The notes under the pieces were generated by a model. That model saw only the letters and a list, made by a program, of their open reading frames with translations. It ran no database searches and was not told the DNA's origin. From NCBI GenBank assembly GCA_021397835.1, contig JAJFZO010000579.1:2929001-2993000 (forward strand): 64,000 nt of DNA, read 5' to 3'. This document shows, in pieces, positions 24,900 through 36,230 of this stretch (its first letter is position 1; every line of letters begins with the position of its first letter). The position numbers and the translations under genes were made by a program. The stretch is from Moringa oleifera. Lineage: Eukaryota > Streptophyta > Magnoliopsida > Brassicales > Moringaceae.

Positions 24900-25866
24900 A
24901 GTCAACAGTCACAGATCAATTTCACAATTCATTCCAAACTTAGTAGCCAATGCAGCAACCATTGGTAAGAAACAGCTGTTCACGCACAATAGTTGATAAT
25001 CCACTCGCTACATATATAACACCCACTAAGGGCTTCAGAAGTCCCACCAACAATTAAGAACTCTACCTCACAATATCTCATGAAATGAACAGTGAAATAT
25101 CCTCAAAATCCAGATTAACTAGTCAACCACAATTGCAAGGTCCCAATACAAATTGAAAACCGAACACCATCTATATAAATAAAAAAATTCAACTTCACCA
25201 TGCAAGCAGCTGCTGCACAATAATTCTTGTACTTTTCCCCAAGGAGAAGCCCGCATAAAATTTTTCCCACAAGCTTCACGAAAAAAGAAAACCAAAGCCA
25301 CAAGAAAAACCTGAAAACAACAAATGCAGGACTTATCAAATGGTGCTCTAACTACCCAGAAACTTTAAACATGTAAGATTATATTCTCTGATGCATATTC
25401 ATACCGCAGATTGAAACAAGGAACTGCCACCTGTCAAGCCACAATACGGGTCTTAAATTGACTGCAGCATGACCAGGCGTTTGTCATATATAACTGCCAG
25501 AATGCGTGTGCGTGCATACAGGAAAGAGAGACAAAGAGACCATAAGAATGCTCATGAATAATTAATAAACACTTCTCGTCTGTCTCAAATGATTGAAAAG
25601 AGAAAAGAAGACAGAAAAAACATCAAGATTATCTGAAGCCTGAAATAAATACCTAAAGTATCCTGGAACAAATTGCGGCCCAGAGTGCTCCAGGGCAAAA
25701 GCTGGAGATCACAAAGGGCCCAAAAGAAGGGCTGCCTGCATTACCAAATGATGACAATTAAGAAATTCAGGCGTGCTAGGAAATGAGAAACGAAAAAAGA
25801 ATAGATGTTAATTGGGCAAATTTACCTTTATCGCTTATTAAGCATGATTGATCTTGACAAAGTACA
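24900..25866 (-). other. probable multi-exon 3' UTR of the MLN51-like gene
   Basis: Downstream of the MLN51-like stop codon the minus strand shows a series of plausible splice sites: exon end at 25826 (AAG/GTAAAT), exon about 25735-25653 (acceptor ATGCAG, donor TTTAG/GTATTT), a short exon about 25430-25405, and a last exon from about 25310 (acceptor TTTTCAG). No long reading frame follows, so these would be untranslated exons. The chain is inferred from consensus only, and alternative terminal exons are equally possible. Confidence 0.4.
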
Positions 25867-28800
25867 TCATTTGCTAAAGCTCATTTCCGAGTATCTGCAC
25901 AGAAGTTGATGAATAACTTAACTTTAGAATGTCTTAAACAGCAGATAGAAATAGAGGGGGAAAAGAAAGAGAAACCACCATCAAGGAAAAAACTTAAGAT
26001 ATGTCAACTTGCCTGCGAGGCTGTTTATTTGGGTTATTTTGTCGCTGCCCAAATTCATCACTCACAGGCTCTGCAGAGATGAGAAAATGATCTAATTACC
26101 ACATCATAACAATGATTTTGCATTAGCATGTCGGAAATTAAGTACAGTATCAGAGTTCAAAGTATAAGTGGCAAGATTCTCTTACCAGGTCTCTGGGAAG
26201 GCTTCCATTCACTATTAGGTTTATTTGTATTATTTTCTTTGCTGCAATTGAATGCAAATCTATCAAGACTGGGAAACTATAAGTTACTGAAAATTCACTT
26301 CAGCTACTCATGAGTAAAACAAGCACTAAGCAAGCAATAATATAACACATGGTGCAGATAAATTGTACAAAGCAGCAATACATGAAGAATTAATTTACAA
26401 AAGGCAGCCAAATGGCCACCAATACAAAGTAGTACAACCAAATATTAAACATATCTATATGACCAATTAAAACATAAAATGTCTAGCAATCGGATGGACT
26501 AGCATGGCAGCATAAAACCATAATGGGGACCAAGAGCACAAATAAAAAACCAAATGCATGTCAACATGACTGTAACATAGCTTTTAGCAATTACCATAGT
26601 TTCCAGTGGATAAGGTAATATTCATATATATATATAGTCAACCACAAATCACCAAGCTACTATCATTCTTCATAAGATCTACGAGCAATTAGCTTTTGTT
26701 CGTAGATCAATTGAGATTCCAATTTTTCTAGACAATATAGTTAGACAACTTTTGCACTGATGGTTAATGGTAGTCCAATGGAGTTTTTTCATGGGTCCAA
26801 GGGTCTAAAGCAAGGGGAACCTTTGTCACCTTTACTGTTTTCGCTGGTGATCGAGGTTCTGGATGTATTACTATCAAGGACAAAGGAAAGAAGGTTGCTG
26901 GAGGAGTTTACTGTTGGAGGAAGAGAGAATGAAATGAAGGTGACTGACATCCTATTTGCGGATCACAGTATAATATTCTGCAGTGCTAAGGTGGAAGAGT
27001 TCATTAATCTTAGAAGTATACTGCATATCTTTGAGGTAGTGTAGGGGTTAGAAATTAATTTAAGGAAATCTGAGTGGCAGTAGTGGGGGCAGTGAAAAAT
27101 GCAAGGGAGCTGGCTGGTGTTATGGGTTGTAACTAGTTTTCCGTTGAAATATTTAGGCCTTCCCCTTAGTGCTAGACATTAGACAGGTCCATTTGAAAAG
27201 GAATAGTGGAAAGCTTCGAGAGAAAGCTAGCTGGGTGGAAGCAGTTAAAGAAATTTTAAGTGGGGTAATAGTCGAGAGATCTACTAATATCATCTGCTGA
27301 AATGGAAGGTACTGTTCCAGCCAATCACCTTGGGAGGGCTTGGAGTGAAGGATGTTTCCTTATTTAACAAAGCATCACTGGGTAAGTGACTATGGAGGTA
27401 CATGGTGGGGAAGCAGGGGTTGTGAATAGGATTGTTATGTGTAAGTGTGTTGAAATGGAAGGGGGATGGATTACAAAGTCAGGAAGAGGGACATACGGTT
27501 CTTGCTTATGGAACAGTGAGAAAGGAATGGGAGAAAATACCAGGCTGAATACAGTTCAAGGTTGGAAACGGTAGATGGATAAAGTTTTGGCATGATTGCT
27601 AGTGAGAGGAGGCTCCTTTGAGGGATGTTTTCCATTAAGTTTATTCTCTGGCAAGGAATAGAGATGAATGGGTCTACGAGTGATGGGAAAACGAATTAGG
27701 AGGGGCCTGGTTTGTGCAGCTCTGCAGAAACCTCTGAGAAGTAGGCCAGCTGGATGAGTTGTACACCAGGATCTAGAGTATAAAAGCAGTGTGCAAGACA
27801 TTGTGGTGTGGAAGCTGGGCACTGGGGACAGAAAAAATTTTACAATGAAGTCGGAGCTCTGCAACTGGAATAAAGGGACACAATTTCCTTGAAAACAAGT
27901 GTGGAAAGCCATGGTGCCCCCCAAGGTAGCTTTTTTCACTTGCGAGGCAGTAAGGGGAAAGATTCTGACAGTTGATAATTTAAGGAAATAGGGAAAGATT
28001 CTAATTAACAGATGCTATTTGTGTAAAGAACAGAATGAGACTATTTTTCATCTTTTGATTGGGTGTAAATGGACTGCAGAGCTGAGAGCGCTGGTTCTAA
28101 GGAGCCTGGGGATGATCTAGGCAAGAGTGGGTTCAGTGGAGGCGGAAATAATAGCTTGGACAGGACAGGAGATGTGGGGTACAAAGAGGAAAGTGGTTAG
28201 GATGATAGCTCATTTAATTTTTGGAGTGTTTGGCGCAAAAGAAACAGAAGGGTTTTTAATAATTGTGAAACTTTGATCAATGTAATTAGGAATTCTTGGG
28301 TGACGATGTTAAAATTATGGGAGCCACGGATATGATTTTGTAAATAAGGTAGATCTACTTGAGTTCATAGAATTGCTAACCTTGAAAGCTAACTAAATAT
28401 GTAAAGGGTTGCACCCCGTCGGTGCATGGTATATAATATAATTCTTCGTTTCTTTTATATATATAGTTAGACAACCTGAAAGTAAGGATGTCAAGCATGC
28501 ACCTACTGTACAGGAAAACTAAACCCCTATTCCCAACTGACATGAACCTTTCACATCAATCTGCTCGAATTCATAACCCAAATCCAAAGAACACTTGTCT
28601 CAAATTCCCAACATTAATTAGGAAACCTTGCCACAAACCTTGAGGATCCAATTGAAGAGGTCTGCCCTGCTGGGCGAGCATGATAAGAACCATCAACGGC
28701 TATATAAGGTGAACAATACGTAGCCCCTAAAGCTCCTGCAGCACCCGCCAACACCGGTAACCTAAATACCATGAACATGACAAAAGTATGATTTTAGAAT

Positions 28801-31800
28801 AAAAAAATAAAACAAAAACCCGGAAAAACAAAATGATAAAAAGGGAACCAAGCTGAAAAAAATTCCAGAGCCAAAAGGAAAAGGAGAAATAACTCTTTTT
28901 TTTTTTTTGAAAAAAAAAAAGGGGGAAAAGCATACCATGTCATCTCCGAATTTCCCAAACCAAGTTGAGGCTGGGCAACATATCCAGGAAATGCCATGCC
29001 AACAGCAGGAACTCCAATTCCACCAGGATGCTGACCCCCAAATTGCATAACTGCATGGTAATCCATTAAATAACATCTAAGAAGTGTCCAGATATAATTA
29101 ATCAAAAAAGGCATAAAAATGGGCGTAGTTGAGCCAACCAAATTAATAGTTCAGTAGCGGAAAGCTGTTTCCTAGACTCCAAAAGGACAACTAATGTTAA
29201 AAGGGCAAATAAGAACATATCCAGTGGCTAATGTTCCTAGCTACAGCATATATTTTTGAACAACTAAACTAACAAAAGGCAGAAACTCATTACTTGATTT
29301 ATTAACAAACTGCGACTGAAAGATACTGTGCAACAAAGACACATCACAGAAAAAGAAAAGAGTATCTGTTCAATTAAACCTCTTAAGATTCAAAAAATCA
29401 TCAAGGTTTTATTTTATTTTATTCTACTCTATATCATTATTCATCACTTTCAACAGTAGAACAATGTTATCTAGATCGTAGTACCTGGCAAGAAGGCAGG
29501 AGTAGCAGGAAAATTCTGATCACCATGACCAACAGCAACATTCCCTGCAGCCCCAGTAACCTGAGCCCCGTTATACAGAAAAGAGCCTCTTCCACTTCCT
29601 GGAATGCTGCCTTTTCCCTTTCCAACCAATGTACCCTTGGATTTACCAGTTTCAGAAGATTCCACTTCTCCAGCTTCATATGAGCTTATTGACAAGGCTG
29701 TCTTTGGTGGAGAGGAAGCTTGAGACCCACTACCAGGACGCTGGCCTGATTGCTGACCAGTAGCTTGTGAAGATGATTGAATTCGACTCTGAACAGAACC
29801 TCGCTGAACATTATAATGTTGTGCTGGTACAGAAACTCTGTTGACTTGATTATTAGGCGAACCTGATTGATAAGGCATTTGTCCGGTAATATGTCTTCCC
29901 TGAGCCCTGGACTGTGAGGATTGAGTAGTATTGACTGAAGAGTGTCCTGAAGATGGCATTTGCAGATTGTTCAGAGTCTTCCCAGCAGCTGAACTACTAG
30001 AATCATCAATATACAGTTTGTCTAATCCAGCAGAATCAACTATATTCTTTCCTCTCAGCAAAGCATTGGCTTGTGGGACAGAAAAATTCTCATCCATTAC
30101 AGAAGTACGAAGATTCCGGCTTACGCCTCCAGCCTGTAGATCTCTTTTCTGTGTCAAATTGATTTCTTTATTGGATGAGCCTGAAGGATAAAAAGGAGGA
30201 GATGCAGAACTCAAACTCGAGGCAAAGACATGTTTTTTAGCAGGAGCCGAGGCTGATTCTGTTGTACGCATTAAAGCTCTCCCTGTATTAGTCTGCAAAG
30301 TTTTCTCCAGGGCCTTCCCCATTCTGATAGATTCAGCACACAGGACATTAAGTAAAAATCTTAATCCTCAAAATTTACAAAGAAGTAGGATTGAACAAGG
30401 GGAGAACATGTTGTACTCACTGTTTGTTTTGAGTAGAAGATGCTTGGCCACTATTTTTTGTACCAGGCTCAGACCTCCTAGGCCCCCTACCTCTCATGCC
30501 ACCCTTTGGAAGCTGGTTCTGATTGTTACTGCCATTGAATGCCTTTGCCCTGCTCCCTCTAGGATACCCACGATCTGGTCCCCGATTTTTACCGCGAGCT
30601 CGATAGCGGCCTCTAGAAGACCTCCTTCCCTGAATTCGCATATTTAAATATCTATCAGCACAGGGCAACTGAAAGAAATATTGAACGAGAAAAAAAGCAC
30701 TTTTCATCATGTAGCCCATGCATATAGATAAAACCATCACCTCTTCATAATGCCTCTCCTGCAAATTCATCTCCTCAAACTTGTCATGTCCCCATTTCTT
30801 ATCATCTTTAGACTCCCACAGCTTCCTTCCAACATGCGTTCGCCTAATCAAAGAAGAAAGGCCCAACAAAAATGTATATAAACAATAAGCAACTAAAAAA
30901 GAAAGCAATGAGATGGAAGCAGTAAATAGATATACACTGAAAATGAAATGTGCAAAGCATAAAATATAAGTAAAACAGAAAAGTCAATTCCAGTCCCAAA
31001 ACGGTTATAGTCATCCAGCTTATCTTAACTGAATCTGATCTGTAAATTCAAAGCAAATCAAGGTGCAAATGTTAATATATGTTATAAGCATGTTTTTACA
31101 TGTATAGCTTCAGGACACAGCAGACAGACATCTTGAATGATGTGTTAAACATATGTACTTGGTCTCACTCAACATAAGAAAAGTTCCAAAAGAGTATGCT
31201 GAAGGCAAACACTCAAAGTAAGCATCTTCAATATTTCTTCCTTTCTCGCAAAAGGAGAAAAAAGAATCAGTGTATTATGGCTAGGCCATAACAAAACCAC
31301 ATTCCCCCTAAGTTGATGTATATCAGTCTGCACAAACCACCACTTGACCCCTCCTAAGTAACTTGAGCTAATGGTTGACAAACCAATGCTCCAAACTTTA
31401 CTAATAACCACAGCCCAAAAGTTTAGCATTGTGTCATCTGCAACAATCCAACAATGCCAACTGTACTCTAAAATCATTACAAGTATAGGACAGTGAACAG
31501 AAACCAGATAACATATTTTTTGCCCTACTTCAATGCAAAAGTTATATGCCTAGCTAGTATCTTTATAGCTTGAGCAATCAAAAGTCAGAGAGACCTTACC
31601 TATGTCGACCACCAGCATTGTCCCTAAAACGGTCATCATGCATGTAAAAGGCCCCAGCAGTGGGCACCGCGAAGGGCTCATTCTCCTTCTTCTCCTGCTC
31701 TTCTTCCACAAGTTTCCCCACGTGCCCATCCATAGCCTCTTCCAAGTTCCTTCCGCCATCACCCTCCACTTCCTTCACCACTGCAAGACCCCCTGTCCCA

Positions 31801-32147
31801 CTGGCTCCACCCCTGTCATTATTCCTGTCCATCTCTTTCTTATCTCCCTCAACTTCTTCTTCATCAATCTCCTCCTCCTCTTCTTCTTCTTCATCATAAA
31901 TTTCTTCCTCCTCTTCTTCATCCATGTCCAACACTTCTTCATCATCGTCATACTCTGCAGCACCTCCCTGTCCATCAGATTCGTCAGAGTGAATCCCAGC
32001 CCTTCGATCTATCCTCGACTTGTCATCTTCTCCCTCTCCCTCACCTTCTTCGTCATCACTTGCTTCTCGCCTCCTCATGGCCAGTGAGCGCTTTATCTCT
32101 TCGGGATCACTCTCATACTCCACCTCTTCTTCCCCGACTGAAGTCAT
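25867..32147 (-). CDS. MLN51: CASC3/Barentsz/MLN51-like exon-junction-complex protein
   Basis: Homologue of MLN51/Barentsz, the exon-junction-complex subunit that clamps eIF4A-III on spliced mRNA. Exons (minus): 32147-31600, 30843-30741, 30668-30421, 30323-29485, 29050-28936, 28761-28639, 26241-26186, 26070-26013, 25894-25867, giving 705 residues in frame. I start at the ATG at 32147 (MTSVGEEEVEYES); the longer frame needs TTG. Residues about 1-150 are strongly acidic with Asp/Glu runs. The eIF4AIII-binding SELOR region spans exons 1-2: FAVPTAGAFYMHDDRF, then RKLWESKDDKKWGHDKFEEM. An Arg/Gly-rich stretch (RGRRSSRGRYRARG) and a long Ser/Gln/Gly-rich tail follow, ending PRRYSEMSFSK. The intron between exons 6 and 7 carries an antisense-oriented LINE. 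The last intron (25895-26012) has a GC donor. Arabidopsis At1g15280/At1g80000 are the likely counterparts. Confidence 0.9.
26735..26749. repeat. left target-site duplication of the LINE
   Basis: The 15-bp string atatagttagacaac occurs here and again at 28461-28475, flanking the LINE remnant exactly. This is the signature of target-primed reverse transcription. Confidence 0.9.
26750..28460 (+). mobile_element. 5'-truncated, decayed LINE (L1-type non-LTR retrotransposon)
   Basis: The fragment opens inside the reverse transcriptase domain. A plus-strand frame at 26760-27044 reads GLKQGEPLSPLLFSLVIEVL, then ILFADHSIIF, where the catalytic FADD box has become FADH. Further on, broken by stops and frameshifts, lies a zf-RVT-like region (about 27890-28080) with NLRK...CYLCKEQNETIFHLL...C. 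The 3' tail is a short AT-rich stretch of the kind that ends plant L1 elements. Perfect 15-bp target duplications flank it. It lies in an MLN51-like intron, antisense to the gene. It cannot move on its own. Confidence 0.88.
28461..28475. repeat. right target-site duplication of the LINE
   Basis: Second perfect copy of the 15-bp string found at 26735-26749. It marks the 3' boundary of the LINE insertion. Confidence 0.9.
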
Positions 32148-32900
32148 AATTCCCCTCAACCAATATTTTATCCCAAACAAAAGTAAATCCTAAAGCCACA
32201 AAATTTTTGGTAAGTCGGACACCAAGTGAAGAAAATTCCAGCCAATTTAACCGAGGGAAAACCGCAGAACACAAAACTTCCTTGCAAACCAAACCCAAAC
32301 TTCCAAGAAACCGTGATCAATACAACCCTGGAACCAAACACGAATTCGAGAAGACTTCCCTCAATGGGAAGTCCAAGGAAAAAAAAATAAGGAAAGATGA
32401 AACTTATCAGAAATATAACCGAACAAAAATCTGAGCAGAAGCCTTCAAATCCCGACACTTTCTCGCCCACCAAACTCCAATTCAAGCAATGAAAACTCTG
32501 GATACCTAATTGAATAAATAAAAAAATACTACGATTTGAAAAAACAGGAACTTGAAGTCGCGTTTCGTTAGAAACCCTAGATTTTCAGAAAGAGATTTTT
32601 TGAGATTTTGGGCGAGTCGTCATAAATTGAACGGAAAAAGAAGACACTCTAAGCCCTTTATACGTGTGAGAGAGAGGGAAAGAGAGGCATATTGGAAGGG
32701 GGAAAGCCTTGGGTTTGGGGAGTGAAATGGAATTAAGAAGGTTTAATAGGAGTATTTTAGGAAAACAAAATTTGGTAGTTGTGGATTGGTCAGAGTTGTA
32801 AGGAAGGATGGTTTTATGTATACTGTATATGTTGGCATTAGATTCTGACACGTAATCTGCGTTCTCATTACATGACTATCTCGTGGGCTCTAGAGAGGTC
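32148..32900 (-). promoter_or_regulatory. MLN51-like 5' UTR and promoter
   Basis: Sequence upstream of the MLN51-like ATG on the minus strand. It includes a telo-box (AAACCCTAG, plus strand 32572-32580) and a GA-rich tract (about 32668-32690). Short frames on both strands here start with non-ATG codons or lack any family resemblance and are not called. The transcription start probably lies near 32.6 kb; this is an estimate. Confidence 0.45.
32572..32580 (+). promoter_or_regulatory. telo-box near the MLN51-like 5' end
   Basis: AAACCCTAG, the plant telo-box found in promoters and 5' UTRs of many translation and RNA-processing genes. The role here is inferred from position only. Confidence 0.45.
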
Positions 32901-35559
32901 CAATGAACTTTTGCCAAGTCGGCATTTTAAAAAAATTATTTTCTGAATTTTTTATTAAATTTAATGTTAAATTTTTTAAAAAATGAAAGAATATTTTTAA
33001 TTTATTTTTTTAATATAATAAAATAAATAGATAAAATTGCAAATGTTAATTTTATTAGATTAAAATATTTTAATATTTTTTAAAGTAATAAAATTATGAT
33101 TTTTTTTAGTATACATCATTTTAAACTTGGTAGAATATTTTTTTCTTTAATCTTTACTCTTAAGTTTAAAACGTAAAATATTGTGAAAAATTTAACATAA
33201 TTTGGTTATTGAAATTCTTTTAAAAAAATAAATCAAATATTTACACTTCATTTTGAGTTAGTTTTTTAATTTTGAATAATTTTTTACTCATAAATTATTT
33301 CTTATAAAAAATTTAAAAAATATTTTTGATATTCAAAAAACTTTAAAATTTTTTGTGATAGTAAGTTAAATATTCTTTTTAATATTTTTTAAAAATTAAG
33401 TGAAAATTTATTGTATAAAATTTTTAATTAAATATTTTTTATTTTTAAAATTTTTAATAAGATTCAATTTGACTATTCTTCAACAATCAAGATTTGTTTG
33501 AAGATTTTTTAAAATTTTTAGGTAAAAATTAAAAAAGAGTAATTTTTAAAGTTTTAAATAATATTTATTTAATTTTTAAAATACTTTTTTAAAATAATTT
33601 TTTGAAAGCATTTACATTAATGTAATTAAGACCAAAAAATTGTAAAAAATGTCAAGGGTAATTATATTCACGAGAATGTTGATTAAAAATTTAAAGTTAC
33701 ATATTAAATTAAAATAATTAAAATAAAAATTACGTAAAACTTAATATTAAATTTTATGTTACCAAATAAATATTGATATTTAAAAAATAATAAATTAAGT
33801 TTTGATATGTTAATTTAGTTCAAATTAAATTTTGATTTAAATTATTATAAAAAGTTAAATATATTTTACTGTTAAAATGCCTCAAATATGTTTAAAATGA
33901 ATTCTGCATTGCATTTCAAGTTCGTCTCTTAACTTTTGAAGATATTTTGATTCACAAATTATATTTTATAAATTTTTAAAATATTTAATAATATATATTT
34001 TAAAATATATATTTTTAAATGTCCCAAAAACTCTTGAAGTATACTCAAATCAAATTTCGATTTTTAAAAAGTGCTTAAACAAATCTTAAACTTTTATATT
34101 AGGCCTAAATAAACCCTTCATTAGCGGAATATCTCCATTAATGATAGTTAGATTTTAATCAAAGACACTAAAGAGATTTCAAAAAAAAAAAAGAAAAATA
34201 TTTTTGCTTTCTTCTTTCTTTTTTTTTTCTTCCTTTCTTTATTTCTCTCTTTTTTTCTCTTTTTTTTTTTACCCTGTAATTTTCTTCTTCTTCCTTTTAC
34301 CCACCTCTTTTATGCAAAAAATTCAATTTACTATTATAATTTCTATTGTGTATTAAGGTTTTTTAATTTTAATTTAAAATTTAAGGATTGAGTTGTTAGA
34401 TAAAACCTCTACAATGATAAAGATAAAAAAAGAAGAGATTAGGAGGAAGATGAAAAGTTAAATTTAATTTTTAATTTTTTTTCTTATTCTCTTAATTCTT
34501 GTGTGTCTCTTAATTTCTTAGAAAGAGTTTCTTTCAAGGATTGAAAACCAAACTCTCTCCCATCCCTAATAATGGCTTCCCATTTTCTCGCATTCTTTAT
34601 CGATTAACCCTTTCGAATAGGTAATGGATTATTATGAACAGTATACATGCTCATCTTTTATCAACAATTTGAGAAAAATAAACTCAAAAATTAAAACAAT
34701 TTTGAAGATGAAATTACTATCATACAAAGGAAATAACAAAGATTTATTTATGATCTCATTTGGAAGAAGAAGATATAAAAAAGATAATATTGCCATTGAC
34801 TTAACGCAATGTTGGTTTTAGACATCGTTAAGGTTCAGGATTTGTTTTGATAATTAATAAGAAATCAAGTGTCATTATATTACTTTTTGAATAATAAAAT
34901 TTAAAATGTAACTTAAGTTATATTTTAAATTTTTAAAAAATATTTACCTTATATTTTTAATAATTAAAGAGTTATAAAATTTTTATAATGATATTTTTTT
35001 TCGTTGATGATTGTGCAAGTTTCTTTAGAAAAAATAACTAATTTAAGTAGTTCATATCACCAGCATGCATATGACATAAGTGTACTAAATTGAGATTAAA
35101 TTTATAACAATTGCCACAATACCGAAGACAAGTAGACATCAACATCACTATATGATAAAAAAGAAATCTAATAAACTTCATACACACTCTCAATATTTGT
35201 CCTTACTTTATCAAAATTATTGTTTATTTAATTGTTAAAAGTATTCAGATCGATCAACAACATTCTTTTTTCTTGACTTGCAACTTTGTATTATTTTCAA
35301 ATTCACATGTTTTTTTTATTTTTTTATGCGTTTAGTTTAAAAGCATTATATGATTGTAGACAATAATTTTAATCTTTATAGATCATGTTATTATCTTAAA
35401 GTTATAAAATGAGTCATTGTATAAATTCCCATCTAACATAAGTATTGAAAAATCTACCAAAAACTAAACAATCTTTGAGCCGTCTTGTAAAACCTCAAAA
35501 TTATAAATTGAATTAATTAATAGATTTATTTTTTTATCAACAATATATATATATACAAT
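32901..35559. other. AT-rich gene-poor spacer, first part
   Basis: Extremely A/T-rich DNA with long runs of A and T. At about 33690-33860 lies one copy of a dispersed degenerate repeat seen again near 38.2-39.0 kb. A pyrimidine-rich patch lies at 34200-34310. The 65-residue frame at 34624-34821 resembles nothing I know. No gene is supported. Confidence 0.55.
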
Positions 35560-36230
35560 AGCGAAGCAAAGATTTTTTTTATTAGGGTGAGTTTTGTTTT
35601 CATCCAAACATAATAATATGATAAATTATCACATAAAAATAAATATATATATACTTAAATAGGAAAACATTGCAAGCTTTATTCTTCAAAATATAATTAA
35701 TTATAATTTAATTTTTTGTAAGTTTTTACATTATCAAATTTATAAATAATTGAATCAACAATTTCTCTTTCAGTATAAATGGTCATATAATTTGCAAAAA
35801 ACTCATTTTTTATTTTATTACGAGAAAGTGTTTTGACCAATTTCATAGTTGAAAATGCTCATTCTATTGATACTATAAAAATTAAAATAATCAACATTAA
35901 ACAAATCAACAAATAAATCAAAGTATAGTCTTAAAACCTTTAATTTCTGTGTCTTCAACACTCATAACTTTTTTTAAATAAAAAAAAATTATTCATAAAT
36001 TAATCCATTAATATCAACATACCTTAAGATGACTATCATTTGCTTTTGTTTAGACTCATCAACAAGAACATAAAATTTGGCATCACTTAATATCATCATC
36101 GATCTTTGGTCACACTCGATTAGCAAAACTTTTTAGTAACTCTTCAAATGATGTATACTTGGCATTTATTGAAGAATTTTTCAAAATAACTATAGCAATT
36201 TTTTTATTTGTGGATGCTTGTAACTAATGG
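35560..36230 (-). mobile_element. internally deleted hAT transposon remnant (ZMYM1/TTF-type, DUF4371-like)
   Basis: The minus strand at about 35855-35703 reads AFSTMKLVKTLSRNKIKNEF followed by YMTIYTEREIVDSI, the hAT C-terminal dimerisation region (usual form ERAFSAMKIVKTRLRN). The Arg of ERAF is replaced by a TGA stop, as expected from CGA to TGA decay. At about 36085-36026 the minus strand reads DAKFYVLVDESKQKQMIVI, matching the VDE(S/A) segment of DUF4371 transposases. Several hundred codons that normally separate these parts are missing. An end-like stretch (AGCGAAGCAAAGATTTTTTT) lies near 35563. No functional protein remains. Confidence 0.72.

Noticed and set aside
27386..27939. Short frames on both strands inside the LINE
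   Set aside because: They are shadows of the decayed retrotransposon and start or stop at random relative to its domains.
31602..32087. 161-residue plus-strand frame opposite the MLN51-like first exon
   Set aside because: Its Leu/Phe/Ser-rich content is the complement of the Glu/Asp-rich coding sequence; the exon on the minus strand explains it.
32148..32180. Longer N terminus for the MLN51-like protein
   Set aside because: The upstream frame opens with TTG; the ATG at 32147 yields the family-typical acidic start.
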